NCBI GenBank assembly: GCA_965153455.1
Contig: OZ234496.1
Coordinates: 10,377,863-10,441,862 of the forward strand
DNA from: Sphagnum compactum
Lineage: Eukaryota > Bryophyta > Sphagnopsida > Sphagnales
Length of the DNA stretch: 64,000 bases
Direction: 5' to 3'
The notes under the pieces were generated by a model. The model saw only the letters and a list, made by a program, of their open reading frames with translations, did no database searches and was not told where the DNA came from. The position numbers were made by a program, and so were the translations under genes. This document shows, piece after piece, positions 46,450 to 58,569 of this stretch. Position 1 is the stretch's first letter, and each line of letters starts with the position of its first letter.

Positions 46450-48549
46450 ATGACGGGTCCGGTCTTTGGGTGTGATCATAGGACTCAATTTGAGAACGCT
46501 TCAGGAACTTCTTGTTGCAGCAGCGCAATGCAGCCGGCCGAGAGGGCAAGAAGCGGCGTTTCGGCTTCAGATAGGTCGAACCTACGTTGTCTGGGAGCAG
46601 CATCTTACCTTGGGAGAAAACTAGCGCCGTCGTCGACGTCCCTCATGAGGTATGCAGCACTCCTGGCTGCGGGAAGTAGTGCAGCAGTAAACTATGATCA
46701 GACGACGGCCACTTGCACCGCTGCTGCACTCTCAAAAAACCTAACACCTGCTGCACCGTCCTCGTCCTGTAGACAATCGCGGGCGCAGTTGATAGGAGGC
46801 TTGCAGCGTGGTGGACGTGCAGTAGCTCTGCAAGTGCCTGCCGTGAGTCTTGTATACGGAACTCCAAGAACGGCTCTAGAATATCTTAGTCCAAGACTGA
46901 AGAATCATGAAATTGTCGCAGCAGCAGCCGTAGAGAAAGGGCCATATGGGTTTCTCATAGACTTCCTTATGGGGGGAGTATCGGCAGCGGTTTCCAAGAC
47001 TTCTGCAGCACCCATTGAGCGCGTCAAGCTTCTGATCCAGAACCAAGACGAGATGATCAAGCAAGGAAGACTGAGCGAGCCCTATAAAGGCGTTGTGGAG
47101 TGCTTCAAGCGCACCATAGCAGATGAGGGTGTCACCGCTCTGTGGCGTGGCAATCTTGCAAACGTCATTCGCTACTTCCCTACGCAGGTGATCATCATCA
47201 TCTCTCTCACATCTCTTTCATAAACAAAAACTATTGCTGCACATGCAGGTGATGACAATGTAATCATCCTTGGGACTTTTGCATGCAGGCCTTGAACTTT
47301 GCATTCAAGGACTACTTCAACAAATTGTTTGGAATGAAGAAAGACAGAGATGGGTACTGGTGGTGGTTTGCTGGAAACCTAGCTTCAGGAGGAGCAGCAG
47401 GAGCTTCATCGCTGCTCTTTGTTTATTCCCTAGATTATGCGCGTACACGACTGGCAAACGATTCCAAGTCGTCCAAGAAAGGAGGCGGAGAAAGGCAGTT
47501 CAATGGGCTTTTCGACGTCTATCGCAAGACACTGGCATCAGATGGCATCGCTGGGCTCTATCGAGGCTTTGTCATCTCTTGTGTCGGCATCGTTGTCTAC
47601 CGTGGTCTCTACTTTGGGATGTATGATTCTTTGAAGCCCGTCGTCCTCGTGGGTAATCTTGAGGTAAGAAAATGTATCGCATTTCAATACCCATCAGAAT
47701 TGTACTCTCCTGCAAGGATCAGATGCTGTACTTCTCCGGCAAGTAAAATCTTCCGTTCTGCTGTTGTTCTCTGCTGTTATCTGCTCTCTGATCAGATCTC
47801 CTGTTTCCTCGGCTCACGGCCCTGCTGCCATTTTGCATATTGTATGTGACCAGGGCTGTAAAAATATTTCTCATATCCAAGTTTAGTTATTTACTTTTTT
47901 GCAACCCCACACAAAAATCTGGAAATGAGACTGCAAATAGGTGTGGAACTACTAATAGCAAACCACCTGAACCAATCATTATTAAGATTAGCCGAACATA
48001 AACAGGGAGCAGCAGTCAGGTCATATTTATTTAACTCTTCTCTGGCAAGTGCACAACTTTGCTGTTCATTTACCAGTCTCAAATATGCTAAGCCAAAACC
48101 ATTTTCCCGAGGCAAACCGCAATGTTTTGACTTTCTTCATCCAATTTTAATGTGCAGACTCCCATGCTGAGCACCTCTGGGGATGCTCTATTGAAGAAGA
48201 AAGTAGTACTGACCCAGGCAGATGGCGATGGGTGGGTGTGCCTTGCCTGCAGGGAAATTTCCTGGCGAGCTTCATGTTGGGATGGGCCATCACCATCGTG
48301 GCAGGCTTGGCGTCATACCCATTGGATACAGTGCGGCGGCGCATGATGATGACATCAGGACAAGCAGTGAAGTACAAGAGCAGCTTGGATGCCTTCAACC
48401 AGATCGTGGCCAAGGAGGGTACCAAGTCGCTCTTTAAAGGTGCGGGTGCCAACGTCCTTCGGGCTGTTGCAGGCGCAGGTGTGCTTTCCGGATACGACCA
48501 GTTGCAATTGATCTTCTTCGGCAAAGCTTACAGTGGAGGTGGTGGCTGA
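46450..48549 (+). CDS. AAC: Mitochondrial ADP/ATP carrier (adenine nucleotide translocator)
   Basis: Exons 46450-47187, 47289-47663 and 48253-48549 join in phase 0 through GT-AG introns to give 469 residues. The carrier part begins near residue 168 ([18 protein letters not shown]) and has the three mitochondrial-carrier repeats, with [17 protein letters not shown] and [10 protein letters not shown]. The diagnostic RRRMMM of ADP/ATP carriers is at residues 399-404. The protein exchanges matrix ATP for cytosolic ADP across the inner mitochondrial membrane. The N-terminal extension of about 165 residues is Ser/Ala/Arg-rich, consistent with a plant-type targeting presequence but about twice the common length. 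Later in-frame Met codons (for example MQPAERARS) could be the true start. Intron 2 contains a Harbinger-like MITE. The C-terminal part is fully conserved. Confidence 0.94.
47795..48188 (+). mobile_element. Harbinger-like MITE copy in intron 2 of the ADP/ATP carrier gene
   Basis: It shares long ordered blocks with the element at 61064-61411: AATATTT.TCA.ATCCAAGT, GACTGCAAATAGGTG, CCACCTG.ACCAATCA and AACAGGGAG. The right end CTGAGCACCTCTGGGGATGCTC corresponds to the same terminal repeat (split as CTGAGCACC and GGGGATGCTC). The left end (ATCTCCTG..CTCACGG) is degraded and the target duplication is unclear. It lies wholly inside the intron and leaves exon 3 intact, 64 bp downstream. Confidence 0.7.
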
Positions 48550-49120
48550 CTGGCATCTGGATATGAAAAAATTATACTTTTGCAATGGACTCCAGGCAAT
48601 AAATCCCACTGCGCAACAGCTCATGTTCAATCTTTCCTAGTACTTGAGAAATTCGGTCTCCTCCCAGATTTTGTTCCTTCGATAGATTATGGATTGTCCT
48701 GGATTTTCATCATAGAGAAACACTGCCTCATCAACAGCTTGGTAGACAGTTGAAAAGTTGACAGACATGGAATCATACACTTGCTGTAAACTTCTTTTTT
48801 CTGAGCTCAAGTTGTTATAGGATCAGGCAACTTCCGTGAGGTCTTATATATCAGCCGGCCAAATTTGGGAATGTCTACATCTCAGCTGGTTTCTTTGGAG
48901 CTTGTAAGTTTTGTTTTGGTACTGCATCCAAGATCATGTCTTGCTAGTGAAACGTTTGCATGTGATAGTCAGGATCTGCAGCATGGCAGTATGCATACTG
49001 ACTTCTAAGAGAATGGATCTTAGAACTGATTTCTAAGAGATTTTCTAGGATGGGGAGGATACACATCCAGATCACAAAAGGGAGCGACTCACCATTCACA
49101 GAGAGGAAGCAGCTCCATGG
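48550..49120. other. Carrier gene 3' region and intergenic DNA
   Basis: Non-coding after the TGA at 48547-48549. No recognised element. Confidence 0.35.
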
Positions 49121-49123
49121 CAC

Positions 49124-49268
49124 CAGTGTTTTTCTTTCTTGTGAAATTTTGCCATTTTTTGACCAAGAAATTGAGAAAAATTTGGAATTTGGTTTCGTAA
49201 ATTCGGTTAATTTTTCGTTTTCTTTTTGTTAGATTTCACCAGAAATTTGAAAAAAAAGAAAAACGCTG
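49124..49268. mobile_element. hAT-like MITE relative of the 31.7 kb element
   Basis: The ends CAGTGTTTTTCTTTCTT and AAAAAAGAAAAACGCTG are imperfect inverted repeats of the CAGTGTTTTT type. The interior is AT-rich and non-coding. Flanking 8-mers (CATGGCAC and CTCCTTGC) do not match, so the target duplication has decayed or the boundaries differ. Confidence 0.6.
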
Positions 49269-49269
49269 C

Positions 49270-52200
49270 TCCTTGCTACTAAAAGCTCATGCAAGAAGCT
49301 GGCTACACAAATTTGTAAGAGTGCTTCCGTGAGGAAAGAACCTGTTGTGGGAAAGAATCACTGTACCGCAAGTTACAAGCAGGGCCGGGTATTTTCCACT
49401 GTTGGCCAGTTCTCACTTTTTGTGAGAATCATTGGTTCCGGTTCTTAGGACTGTTTTAAAGAACTTGTCAGGTTCTTAAAAAAAAATTAATTTCAAGCTT
49501 AGAAAATCTTCCAGGGTTTCATAACTTTGAAAAAAATAAAATCCAGTCAGTTTTCAGTTGAGCCCATTTCTCATAAATTTGTGAACTGGTAGTTTTCAAA
49601 GATGGTTCTCACAACCTGGTTATCACAAAGAGAAATTGTTGTCAGTTTTTAAGATTATAAAAAAGAAAATTCACCTAAGCCTAAAACCTAACACCTACTT
49701 AGGGTAAAATATTTTCCAATATTTTCCTCTTTCCTTAATCAATTTGTGTGACTTTTGTGTCATTGGAGGTGCAAATTGGAGGGTTAAAAATGTTCTTTGA
49801 GCATCAGAAATAAAGGAGCAACATAGAAAATAGAGGAAGAGGATGAGTGATGGTTTGCTTCAAAAAATCTGAAAAAATAGCTCTAGACCCTTCTTTAGTT
49901 TCATCCCCATATTTTCTTTATTTTTAGTTCATTTTGAGTGATTTAAAAATTTATGAGTGCACCAACTAGGGTTTTACAAAATTTCTATTTATTCCAAAGC
50001 CAAAGATGTAATGATCAAAGATTTTAAGCTTGAAATCTTAATTTGTTTAAGTCACATATCACTAAACATTAAACCCCCTTACACCAAACACCTTGTATCT
50101 TCCTCATTCCTTTAATGCATTAAGCAATTTTTGAAATGTTGGAAGTGCTAGGTGGAAGGCTACAAATCTTTTTTCTATTTAAGAAGCAAAGGAACAATGT
50201 GTGAAGATTCGACCTCCTTGGAGTTCTTAAATGTTCACTCATTGGCATATCTACTCTAAAACGTAAACCTAAAAAATCAGCAGTAATTTTTTTCATACCC
50301 TTTTAGTGATACTCATACCTTTTCAAGTTTTCATACCTTTTCAGGTTCTCAATGAGCCATTCTAGTATTGGATAAGAGCACAAAATTATGAGCTCTCCTT
50401 TCAAAATTTCAAGAAAAATGTTTGACATGGGAAATTTGGTGTTTGATTTTTTTTGAAAAACCAAGAATGAAATCATGGTTTTCATGCTTGGTAACTTAGG
50501 AATTGTTGAGTGGGGGCAAGAAGGAGGACTAAGGTGCAACACACATGTTTGAATAGTGGTGTAAAATACAACATTTGTTGCCTTCTTTTTCCTTGCGTGT
50601 GGAATGGTGGATCAAAGTATATCTTAATTCTCTTCATTGCCCTAGATTGGACCTTCTTGGTTAGATTATACAAATGTGAAAACTTTGCGTGTGATTCTTC
50701 AATTGCCAATCGTGTGTCCAAAGTGCTTCTTACAATATAAGTTAGATATTGTCTTTTATCAATCTAGTTGTTTCTTCTATTTTCTATGGAAACTTTTTGT
50801 AGACGTTGCCATCATGGTGCCCATGAAATGATAATTTCATCTTGGTTTTTCTTTTCATTGGATCTATTGTTTTCAATGGATTTGTCTGTGAGTTGTTAAG
50901 GCTAATTTTGCCTTTGTGAGATCGGCTCTACAACAAATACTTCTTACCAAAATGTGCATGCCTTAATCAAATGCTTGAAAGAAGATGCAACTATTGGAAT
51001 CAATAACCACTTTTGATGTTTGTCTCTCATCCTAACATGCTCCACAACAATGATGGTCTTCAGCACTTTTGTGGTTGTTTTCTTCAACAATCTCCTACCT
51101 AAAACATTTTTTTTTGAGGTATAACTTTTTACCTTTCAACACATAATTCCTTCCTTTTCATTACCTTGATGAGTAATCCTTTACATGTGGACATCCTCTC
51201 TAATCATTTCTCACTAAATCCTTTGCATGCACACGTACATTTTAATCTTCTTATGATTGTTGTCATTTATGGATATTATTGAAAACAAACATTTGGTATG
51301 GGTGGTCATTTAATCTCAATTCGTCTCAATTTCTACTTATGAGCTTAAGGCCCTAATAGGGTAGATGCAAGCTAGAGTGGCTCATTATGGACTCAAAAAA
51401 AAAGTCCAAAAGGTACATATTTTGATTTTTTTTTTGTGAATTCCAATGATTGATGGCTAAAATTGATATTATTTTTCTTTTAAAAATCCATGCCCTCCTA
51501 GAGGTTGTTGTTCTATGTTTCTCCAAAAAACTCAACCTGAGTTAGATATGGACTTTACGCTTTTCAAGCATTTTCAAATTGATTAAAACTTAGAAAAAAT
51601 ACTTAAAAAATAATATGGTGCCAATGTTTTTCAAATCTATGCTCATTAAAAAAATTCTAAGTCCTTATAGAAAATATTAAGAATATTTAGGTCTTTACTC
51701 CTTATATAAAACAATTTGCTAGTTGGCATGTCCACAAGTTCAAATTATATAGTCCATAACTTTTTTATCTTAATGAATTATACAAAATAATTTGCATACT
51801 CATTTAGATAATTACGTTGAAATTTTAAATCTAAGTCCCTAAGATCAAATTAGTGTACATGTGCATAGTCATGAAGTTTAGAATCATAACACCTTGCAAA
51901 ATTTAGTTCTTATGTCAAAAAAATGAACCAATATAACATGTATTTACCCAAAGTTCAAGGTTAAATCAAATACACCTTTGAGTGATTGTAACATAAATAA
52001 TGAACCTATTAAAATTTTGTGGGTTTGTTCAAACACTTGTTTGTTTGCCTACTATTGAAATGGTGGTGTTTTAGTTCTTGGGTCAATCTGACTTCCACCC
52101 AAGGGCTTTTTCATGACCTATTTGATGTTGATAAGAGATGCAACCATATTTTGAAGGTTAGTTAAATTCTATCATGCATTAGGCATTAGTTTGTTTGTTT

Positions 52201-52860
52201 TTCTTTTGGGTCCAATGTTGTAAAGTTCTATGTAAACAAGATGTTTTGGAACCAAATTCTCTTTATGATGCTTTGTTTAAACTTTTCATAACTAATTTCA
52301 ACATTGATACACAAGAAGAAATCTTGTCCTTTTCCACCCCAAACAATTCCAATGCTTCAAAAATAATGTTAATCCAACATTGTAAAAGGCCATAGTGGAT
52401 TCCCAAAAAACCCCTAAAGTGAAAAAATCTTCCCTAAACCAGCCACTTTTGTGGACTAGTTGGGCGAACAAAAAGGCCTTTTAGGAAAACTATAGTCCAC
52501 TTAAGTGGCAAACTATTTATCTACTCCCAACGAGAATTCCAATGCCTTTTTTTTTTCCTTTGTCACCACACAACTTCAACCGCTTACAACATTGTCACAA
52601 TCCAAAGCATTTACGCTTCATACACCATCTTTACAACTCCCTCTTGTAGCAACTTTGTTACAAGAAACCGTAATTTAGTGAACCTAAAACGGGATCTATT
52701 TTGAAACCTACTAACCAAACAACACCATAAAAATCTCACACACATGCGCATGCCTTTACTTCTTTACAAAATTTGAACAACAAAGCATGGATTTCACCAC
52801 CCAACCACGAGAATGGAGGCACTCTATTCTACAGTGCATTTTCCTAACCTTTCTAGCCAA
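49270..52860. other. AT-rich intergenic DNA, nothing secure
   Basis: GGTTCT-containing words near 49385-49640 recall the 18.8 and 44.5 kb repeat family. No genes or termini are recognised elsewhere. Confidence 0.3.
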
Positions 52861-52871
52861 GCCAAAAAGAA

Positions 52872-53340
52872 CTACCTCCACCAAACCTTGGCCTTACCCG
52901 TAACATCACCGTGGCTATCCTAACTTGCTTCGCCTTTTTATAATCCTCACCAAACAATTCCTTTAAGGTTTCTAGGAAGGACATAACATCTTCAAGGGGT
53001 TGTATTATCCTTGCCATGAAATTTTGAGGGTTTAACCATCATATGAATATCCTTATTTGCATCCTTGCGACATTTGGCTTCTTGTTGTTCCTCAGAACTT
53101 TTGGGTTCAAAATGAGGCTTCAAATCCCACTCGTGAAGGTGATGTTCTCTTGCCTTTCCACTTGGTCATGATGGGCTAACACCCTAAGAAGTTTCACCTG
53201 CACTATGGAGGCCAAAGCATCACGAGTGGTATCGTCAATCCCAGTTACTAATGCCTTTGATCGAGCTCTAAGGCTCCTTATTTTCACAAATGGTGTTTGA
53301 CCCCCAAAAGGGTTTCCATTATCTCGATCACTAAAAATGA
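52872..53340 (-). pseudogene. Retrotransposon gag-like remnant
   Basis: The minus strand reads WLNPQNFMARIIQPLEDVM, then KELFGEDYKKAKQVRIATVM. A one-base shift then restores LRGKAKVWWR, the A..LRG.A..WW pattern of Ty3/Gypsy Gag. Stops and frameshifts break it. It lies downstream of the reverse transcriptase on the same strand, which is the wrong order for one intact element, so nesting or rearrangement is likely. Confidence 0.5.
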
Positions 53341-53504
53341 TGATCCTTTACTCAAACTAGGGCCACTAGAAAAAAAGTTTGTAAAAAAAACTTCTCTATC
53401 GAACTTGTTGTTATGGTGCACTCAACAAAAAAAAACACTATTGCTAGGATAGGAACCCAGCAAAAAGACTAGGCTTACAAGGTTTTTTCCCCTTTTTTTT
53501 GTTC

Positions 53505-54149
53505 CTACTGTGATACTAAGTGTGTTATTTTGGGTTTGGAATAAACCAAAATATCATTCATAAACATTAACACAAACCTTCTCAAGTACATCTGAAACAC
53601 AAAGTTCATCAAAGTCATATATGTGGCTAGGGCGTTCGTTAGTCCAAATGGCATCACCATAAATTCATAATGCCCATAACAAATTCTAAAGCCCGTTTTA
53701 AGAACATCCTTCACATGGATATGATGGTAGCCATTTCGAAATTTCATTTTGGAAAAAATTGTGGCTCCATGTAAATGATCAAAAAGATCATCAATTATAG
53801 GTAATGGAAATTTATTTTTAATTATGAGTTTGTTCAACACTTCATACTCTGCACAAAGTCTCGAGGTCCTATCCTTCTTTTTGACAAATAGGAAAGGAAG
53901 ACCTCAAGGGGATTTATTGGGGTTTATATACACCTTATTCAAAAAATCATTTAATTGTTGTTCCAATTCTTCATATTTAGTAAAAGAGAATCGGCAAGGG
54001 GCTCTAGAAATGGGCTTTGCATCTAACACTAAATCAATTGCATGATTAATTTCCCTAGTTGGTGGCAAGCCGGGTAGTTTTGCAGGGAAAACATTAAAAT
54101 ATGTTTCTAAGAGTTTCCCCATTATTTCATTCAAACCGTCCTCATTCAC
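53505..54149 (-). pseudogene. Ty3/Gypsy reverse transcriptase fragment
   Basis: One minus-strand frame contains PAKLPGLPPTREINHAIDL, PISRAPCRFS, a stop where SPWG should be, [39 protein letters not shown] and [13 protein letters not shown]. These are the ordered blocks of Gypsy pol from the end of the protease linker to the catalytic loop. The active-site FxDD is FMND, so the first catalytic Asp is lost. RNase H and integrase do not follow. It is a dead fragment. Confidence 0.9.
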
Positions 54150-54722
54150 AAGCTCATTTATTGGCTCGTGCAGCGTATGGTAAACAATATTTCATCCTTT
54201 TGTATCCATTTCTTAAATTGTTTGGCAAAAGGTAGCAATTCCATTTTGGAAGATAGTTTCATTTTGATATGGTTTCACGATGTAATTGATACAAAAGTAA
54301 AAATAAAAAATTTCTCAATAGGGGAAGATTGATTTTCATGCTATAGAATTAACAACCAAAGTGAAAATGATTCATGTGGAAAATTTATATGATCATGGAA
54401 TTTTGTTTTGATATTAATGTAGGATTCAAGGAACAAATGAAACTATATTAATGTTATGATCTTATGTTAGTTTGATTGTCACTAGTAATCCAAATAAAAC
54501 ATTGAAGTCCAAGATTGATTTTATGGCAGAAATCAAGTTACATTGATCCTGAGTAATTTCATACAGTAGACCTCATTGAGCTCCTTCACAAATCACATTG
54601 GAGTCTGGACAATGGGTTGTAGAAGAATTGAAAACTTGAAAAGTCAGATTGTGGACAATCATGTAATATCACAATCTTGATCATGTCTCAGTGGTGTCTG
54701 ACTTGTAGTGCTTCTTGATTGA

Positions 54723-54745
54723 CATGAATGAATGAATGAATGAAT
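54723..54745 (+). repeat. (GAAT)n microsatellite
   Basis: Five consecutive GAAT/TGAA units just downstream (in gene orientation) of the cytokinin dehydrogenase stop codon. Confidence 0.95.
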
Positions 54746-54778
54746 GGCGCTAAGTTTTGACGGCATCAAATTTCATTC

Positions 54779-57159
54779 TCAGTGCTGTATGTACAAGCAC
54801 GAAGTCAAGTTCCATGATGAAGAAGAATCTGAATGAAGCAGCAGCAGCTGGTCCAGCCCTGGGGGGGTTTGATTCCTGCGAAATATGTTCTGTCCTGGAG
54901 CCAGAATGCCATGAGGATCAAACATGTGCTTATGTTGCACAAATGCAGTCCACTTCTCACACCCAAAATGTCGCTTCCACTGCTCCTCTTCAGTGTACTT
55001 TGGCAAGTAGTGTTTTCCATTCAAATCTTCACAAACTCTTAGGATTCTGGCATTCTCATCCAGCATGCTTTCAAGACTTGGCCCAGACGGCAGCGCGTTC
55101 CTCAGAAAGGCTACCATGTAGAACACTTCTTCATCTGGCACCACTGCAGATGTTCGCTTATCCCATCTACGTGCAACACAACCAAAAAAAAAACAACAAC
55201 CCATTCTTAAGATCCAATCCCATGCCTACATTGAAGCTTTCTGCAACCATCAAATCTGAAATGCTAGAAATTCAGTATTATAGGTGAATGGCAGGTCACA
55301 TCAGTTATTCTTCTGTTGTTTTTGGGGGTGGGAATTCTCAAGCCCGAAAGCAACAGAATGCCCTCTGGACCTGCCATGATTCACCTACTCAGAAACCTGA
55401 ACTAATTTGAAATTGTGCAACCAGGTTATGCTTGGTAATATGTGCCTTGTTACCTACACCTACGACGAAAGTTATGCTTGGTAACGTGTGCGTAGTTATC
55501 TACGACAAAGGCTCTGCTTGGTGAGGAACCTCCAAATACAAAGGAAAAATTAGATCAGGTTTAGGGTTTAAGATGCAAGGCAAAAAAAACTTGTCACGCG
55601 AATGAGTTCACATTGTTTTACTTGTTTCGGTTCACTGGATAGACGAGAATGGGTCCGCCGTACTGCACAGGAACAAGCTGCTGGAACACCAAGGAGTCGA
55701 AAGTGGTCATGGAAGACGCAGGGACGAAGATGTTCAGCCAAGGGTGCGGCACGTCCCACAGTTGATGTGCACGCAAGCTCAGCTCCACATCGTGGACTCG
55801 GTTCAGAAACTTGAAGTAGGAGACGTCAGTGCTGAACAGGAGCGACCGGATGAAGCTCAAAGGAGCCAACATCTTCTCAACTCTCTGCAGGCACCACCAA
55901 AGGAACAACAACAAAAAACACAACAGAGCTGAGAATCATCAAGTTCCAGGCGCTCACAGCTTGATCTGCATCAGGCGAGAAAGGAACGGATTTCAAGCCA
56001 TTGATCGGGTCCTGGTTGTTCATCACCACAAAGCCTTCGATGTAGTCGAAGGTGTGAAGCTGATCCTCCATCTCGGAGATCAGCATCTCCTGGTCTCTTC
56101 TGAAAACCTCGAAGTCCGAGTACATAGCTCGAATCCATCTCACCTACAGCAGCAGCGAAGATCAATATACAGAAACAACGGACCAGGCTCTTAGGACTGA
56201 TTCAAAGGAACTACTCCTCCTCATGATGCGCATTGCAGAAGATTTCTTCAGACACAAGATCAGCAGAGCTTAGACTAAGCTGATGGTGAAGAACAGCAGC
56301 TTGAGCTATAGTACAGTATACTACTTTCTGAGTTGCAGGCACAAGGAGAATGTGGGCTTTGGTGATGATGCCGAATTGTCCCAAGCCGCCGAGAACTGCA
56401 AAGAAAAGCTCAGGCCGCTTGCTAGTGGAACAAGTGACGATCTCCCCTTTGCCTGTGACCACTTCCAGTTGCAGTACGCTGCTGATTTGAGGACCATGGC
56501 GGAAAGTCTGCCCACCCACGCCTGCGTTGGAGAGAGTGCCACCCACATTGACGTGGAGATAATCGGTCCAGGAATTGAGTGCCAGTCCCTCCTTCAGCGT
56601 GGCTTGCAGCACATTCACCCAAAGCTCCCCGCCGCTTGCTTCCATGAAAGGGAGTGCGCAATCCTCGTCCCCATATGGCATCACCTTTATAATCCCCTTC
56701 ATTGTGGACATCTCAATCACGACTCCCTTGTTTGCCTGCAACAATCGCATGCATCATGTCAAGCTGCAATCTCGAGGACCACCCTGCTCACTTATCAATT
56801 CAAGCGTGACAAGCTGTTGATGATGATGATTAGCGGAATCCAACAAAAAAGAAACCGGGACATACTTGGGATTGTCCATTAGTGGAATGGCCGACGCCTT
56901 TGGCGGCAACAGTGAGATTGGTGGAAGAAGAAGATGCCACTGCTCGTATGAGTTCAGCAATCTCGTGAACAGAAGTTGGGTGCAGAACTGCAGCTGCCTG
57001 CAAGTGCTTGATGAGACCCCAATCACGCGAAACCGCTACAGCCGACAAGAGATGGAGCCCGTTTAGCTGAAGAAACTCCAAAGTATTGGAGTCCGCTTCT
57101 TCAAGCGCCGAAGACGCCAACTGCTCCACACCGGCTCCTTGCAGCAATGCAAGACCCAT
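54779..57159 (-). CDS. CKX: Cytokinin oxidase/dehydrogenase
   Basis: Five exons on the minus strand, 57159-56866, 56735-56325, 56143-55958, 55884-55622 and 55166-54779, join through GT-AG introns into 513 residues. The FAD-binding domain has AAKGVGHS, with His91 as the expected covalent FAD site, and [18 protein letters not shown] supplies the catalytic Asp156. The C-terminal cytokinin-binding domain has [35 protein letters not shown] and [13 protein letters not shown]. The enzyme oxidatively removes the N6 side chain of cytokinins such as isopentenyladenine. Two oddities: no clear signal peptide follows the chosen ATG, which has a weak start context, and the usual VLYC.E strand (about 30 residues) between exons 3 and 4 is absent. 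The 73-bp intron there is too short to hide it. A missed first exon is possible. Confidence 0.9.
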
Positions 57160-57189
57160 GAGGGACCTCTCTGAAAATACCCACAACCA

Positions 57190-57445
57190 CTGCCACAACA
57201 ACAACACTAAATGAAGTTCTTGTGTGCACCACCACCACCAACACTAAATGAAGTTCTTGTGTGCACCGCCACCACCACAACCACAACAACAACAACAATG
57301 TGCACCACCACCACCACCACCACCACAACAACAACAAAAAGTCCACCACCACCAACAACAACAACACTAAATGAAGTTCTTGTGTCGACGACGACGACCA
57401 CCACCACCACAACAACAACAACAATAACAACAACAGAAGTTCTTG
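57190..57445 (-). repeat. ACC/AAC-rich minisatellite upstream of CKX
   Basis: Three full copies of ACTAAATGAAGTTCTTGTG, plus a fourth partial GAAGTTCTTG, are embedded in (CCA)n and (CAA)n tracts. It lies immediately 5' of the CKX start on the gene's strand. Confidence 0.9.
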
Positions 57446-57890
57446 TTTATGGTAGAATGGTGGTGGCGGCGATTCTAGTTGGTCGAGACTAGATACTAGT
57501 GTCCATGCAGGGTGGATGGCTCCAGGCCACCCTCAAGGCAATGCCTTAAATGCTGGACCTCTATTACATACATAAAATGCTATTTTGAGAGAATAAAAAC
57601 TCAAGTGAACTCTAAGTGCTAAACTGGAAAAGGTGGAAGTAGGGGGAAGGTAGGTAGCCAAACTTTAATGCACTAAAAATAGGAATAAAAAAGGAATTTT
57701 CTGTCACAATATTCCTTTTTTCCCTGAAAAAGTACCCAGTTTCTTAAGATAGGAAAAAAAATTGAAATTAAAATTTTAAGCCACATTTTGGACTTTGCTT
57801 TTTAATTTGGTAGCATTTTAAAAACTAGTTCTTTTACTATTAAACAAGTTCTAAAAACATTTCACCATTTAATGTTAAATCTCTTTTCTT
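57446..57890. other. Intergenic, nothing recognised
   Basis: AT-rich, no coding or element signal. Confidence 0.3.
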
Positions 57891-57894
57891 TTTA

Positions 57895-58215
57895 GTGTCT
57901 GGTTTTTAAAATTTAGAATCTAAGATTAAAGTTTAGAGTTCAAGGTGGGGTTCAAGTCTAAATTTTCAGATTTAAACTACAAAATTTAGGGTTAAGGTTA
58001 AGTTTTAAAGTTTAGGTTTTAGGGTCTAAATTTTGGGGTTTAAGGCTTGAATAATTCAAGGTTTGAGATCTGAAATTTGGATAATAGGGTGTAAAATTGA
58101 GGTATTAGAAGCTGAAATTTAAATTTGAAGGTTTAGATTTTATAGTTAACATCTAAACTTTAGAGTTTAAGATCTGAATTTAAGGTTTAAGGTCTAAATT
58201 GAAGTATTAAGGCAA
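57895..58215 (+). repeat. Degenerate telomere-like (TTTAGGG-type) array
   Basis: The tract repeats variants of TTTAGGG, TTTAAAGTTTAGG and TTTAAGGTCTAAA, for example AAATTTAGGGTTAAGGTTAAG and GTTTAGGTTTTAGGG. Plant telomeres are TTTAGGG repeats. Here only scattered units are exact, so it is an old interstitial array or a convergent low-complexity tract. Confidence 0.45.
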
Positions 58216-58569
58216 CAGATTTGAAGAAGATTGCTAACATAAATAATATTCAGTTTTTGAAGTTCATGTCTAGTTGAAGAAAAAGGTGAGCTTACATTAT
58301 AAGGTGGTTATTATGGCTTCAAGTTTGTGATTCTTGAAAGGGCCACATGAATTAAAAATACACATTGTAGCAATTCTCACCTATTTTTATTCCAATGAAA
58401 ACTTAAGGGCATATATTTTGGCATGCAATATATAAACATGAAAAAGTAAGAATTTATAGTATTTTGAAAAATTAAAAAAAGGGCCTCAGAATATTATTTG
58501 GCTAATTTTAAATTTTTAACTAGTCCTTGAGGTTGTTCCTTGTGGTAGCATTCAACCATATTTTCACCT

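Noticed and set aside
57101-57492. Valine/leucine-rich and threonine/proline-rich open frames on both strands
   Set aside because: They translate the (CCA)n/(CAA)n minisatellite and have no domain.
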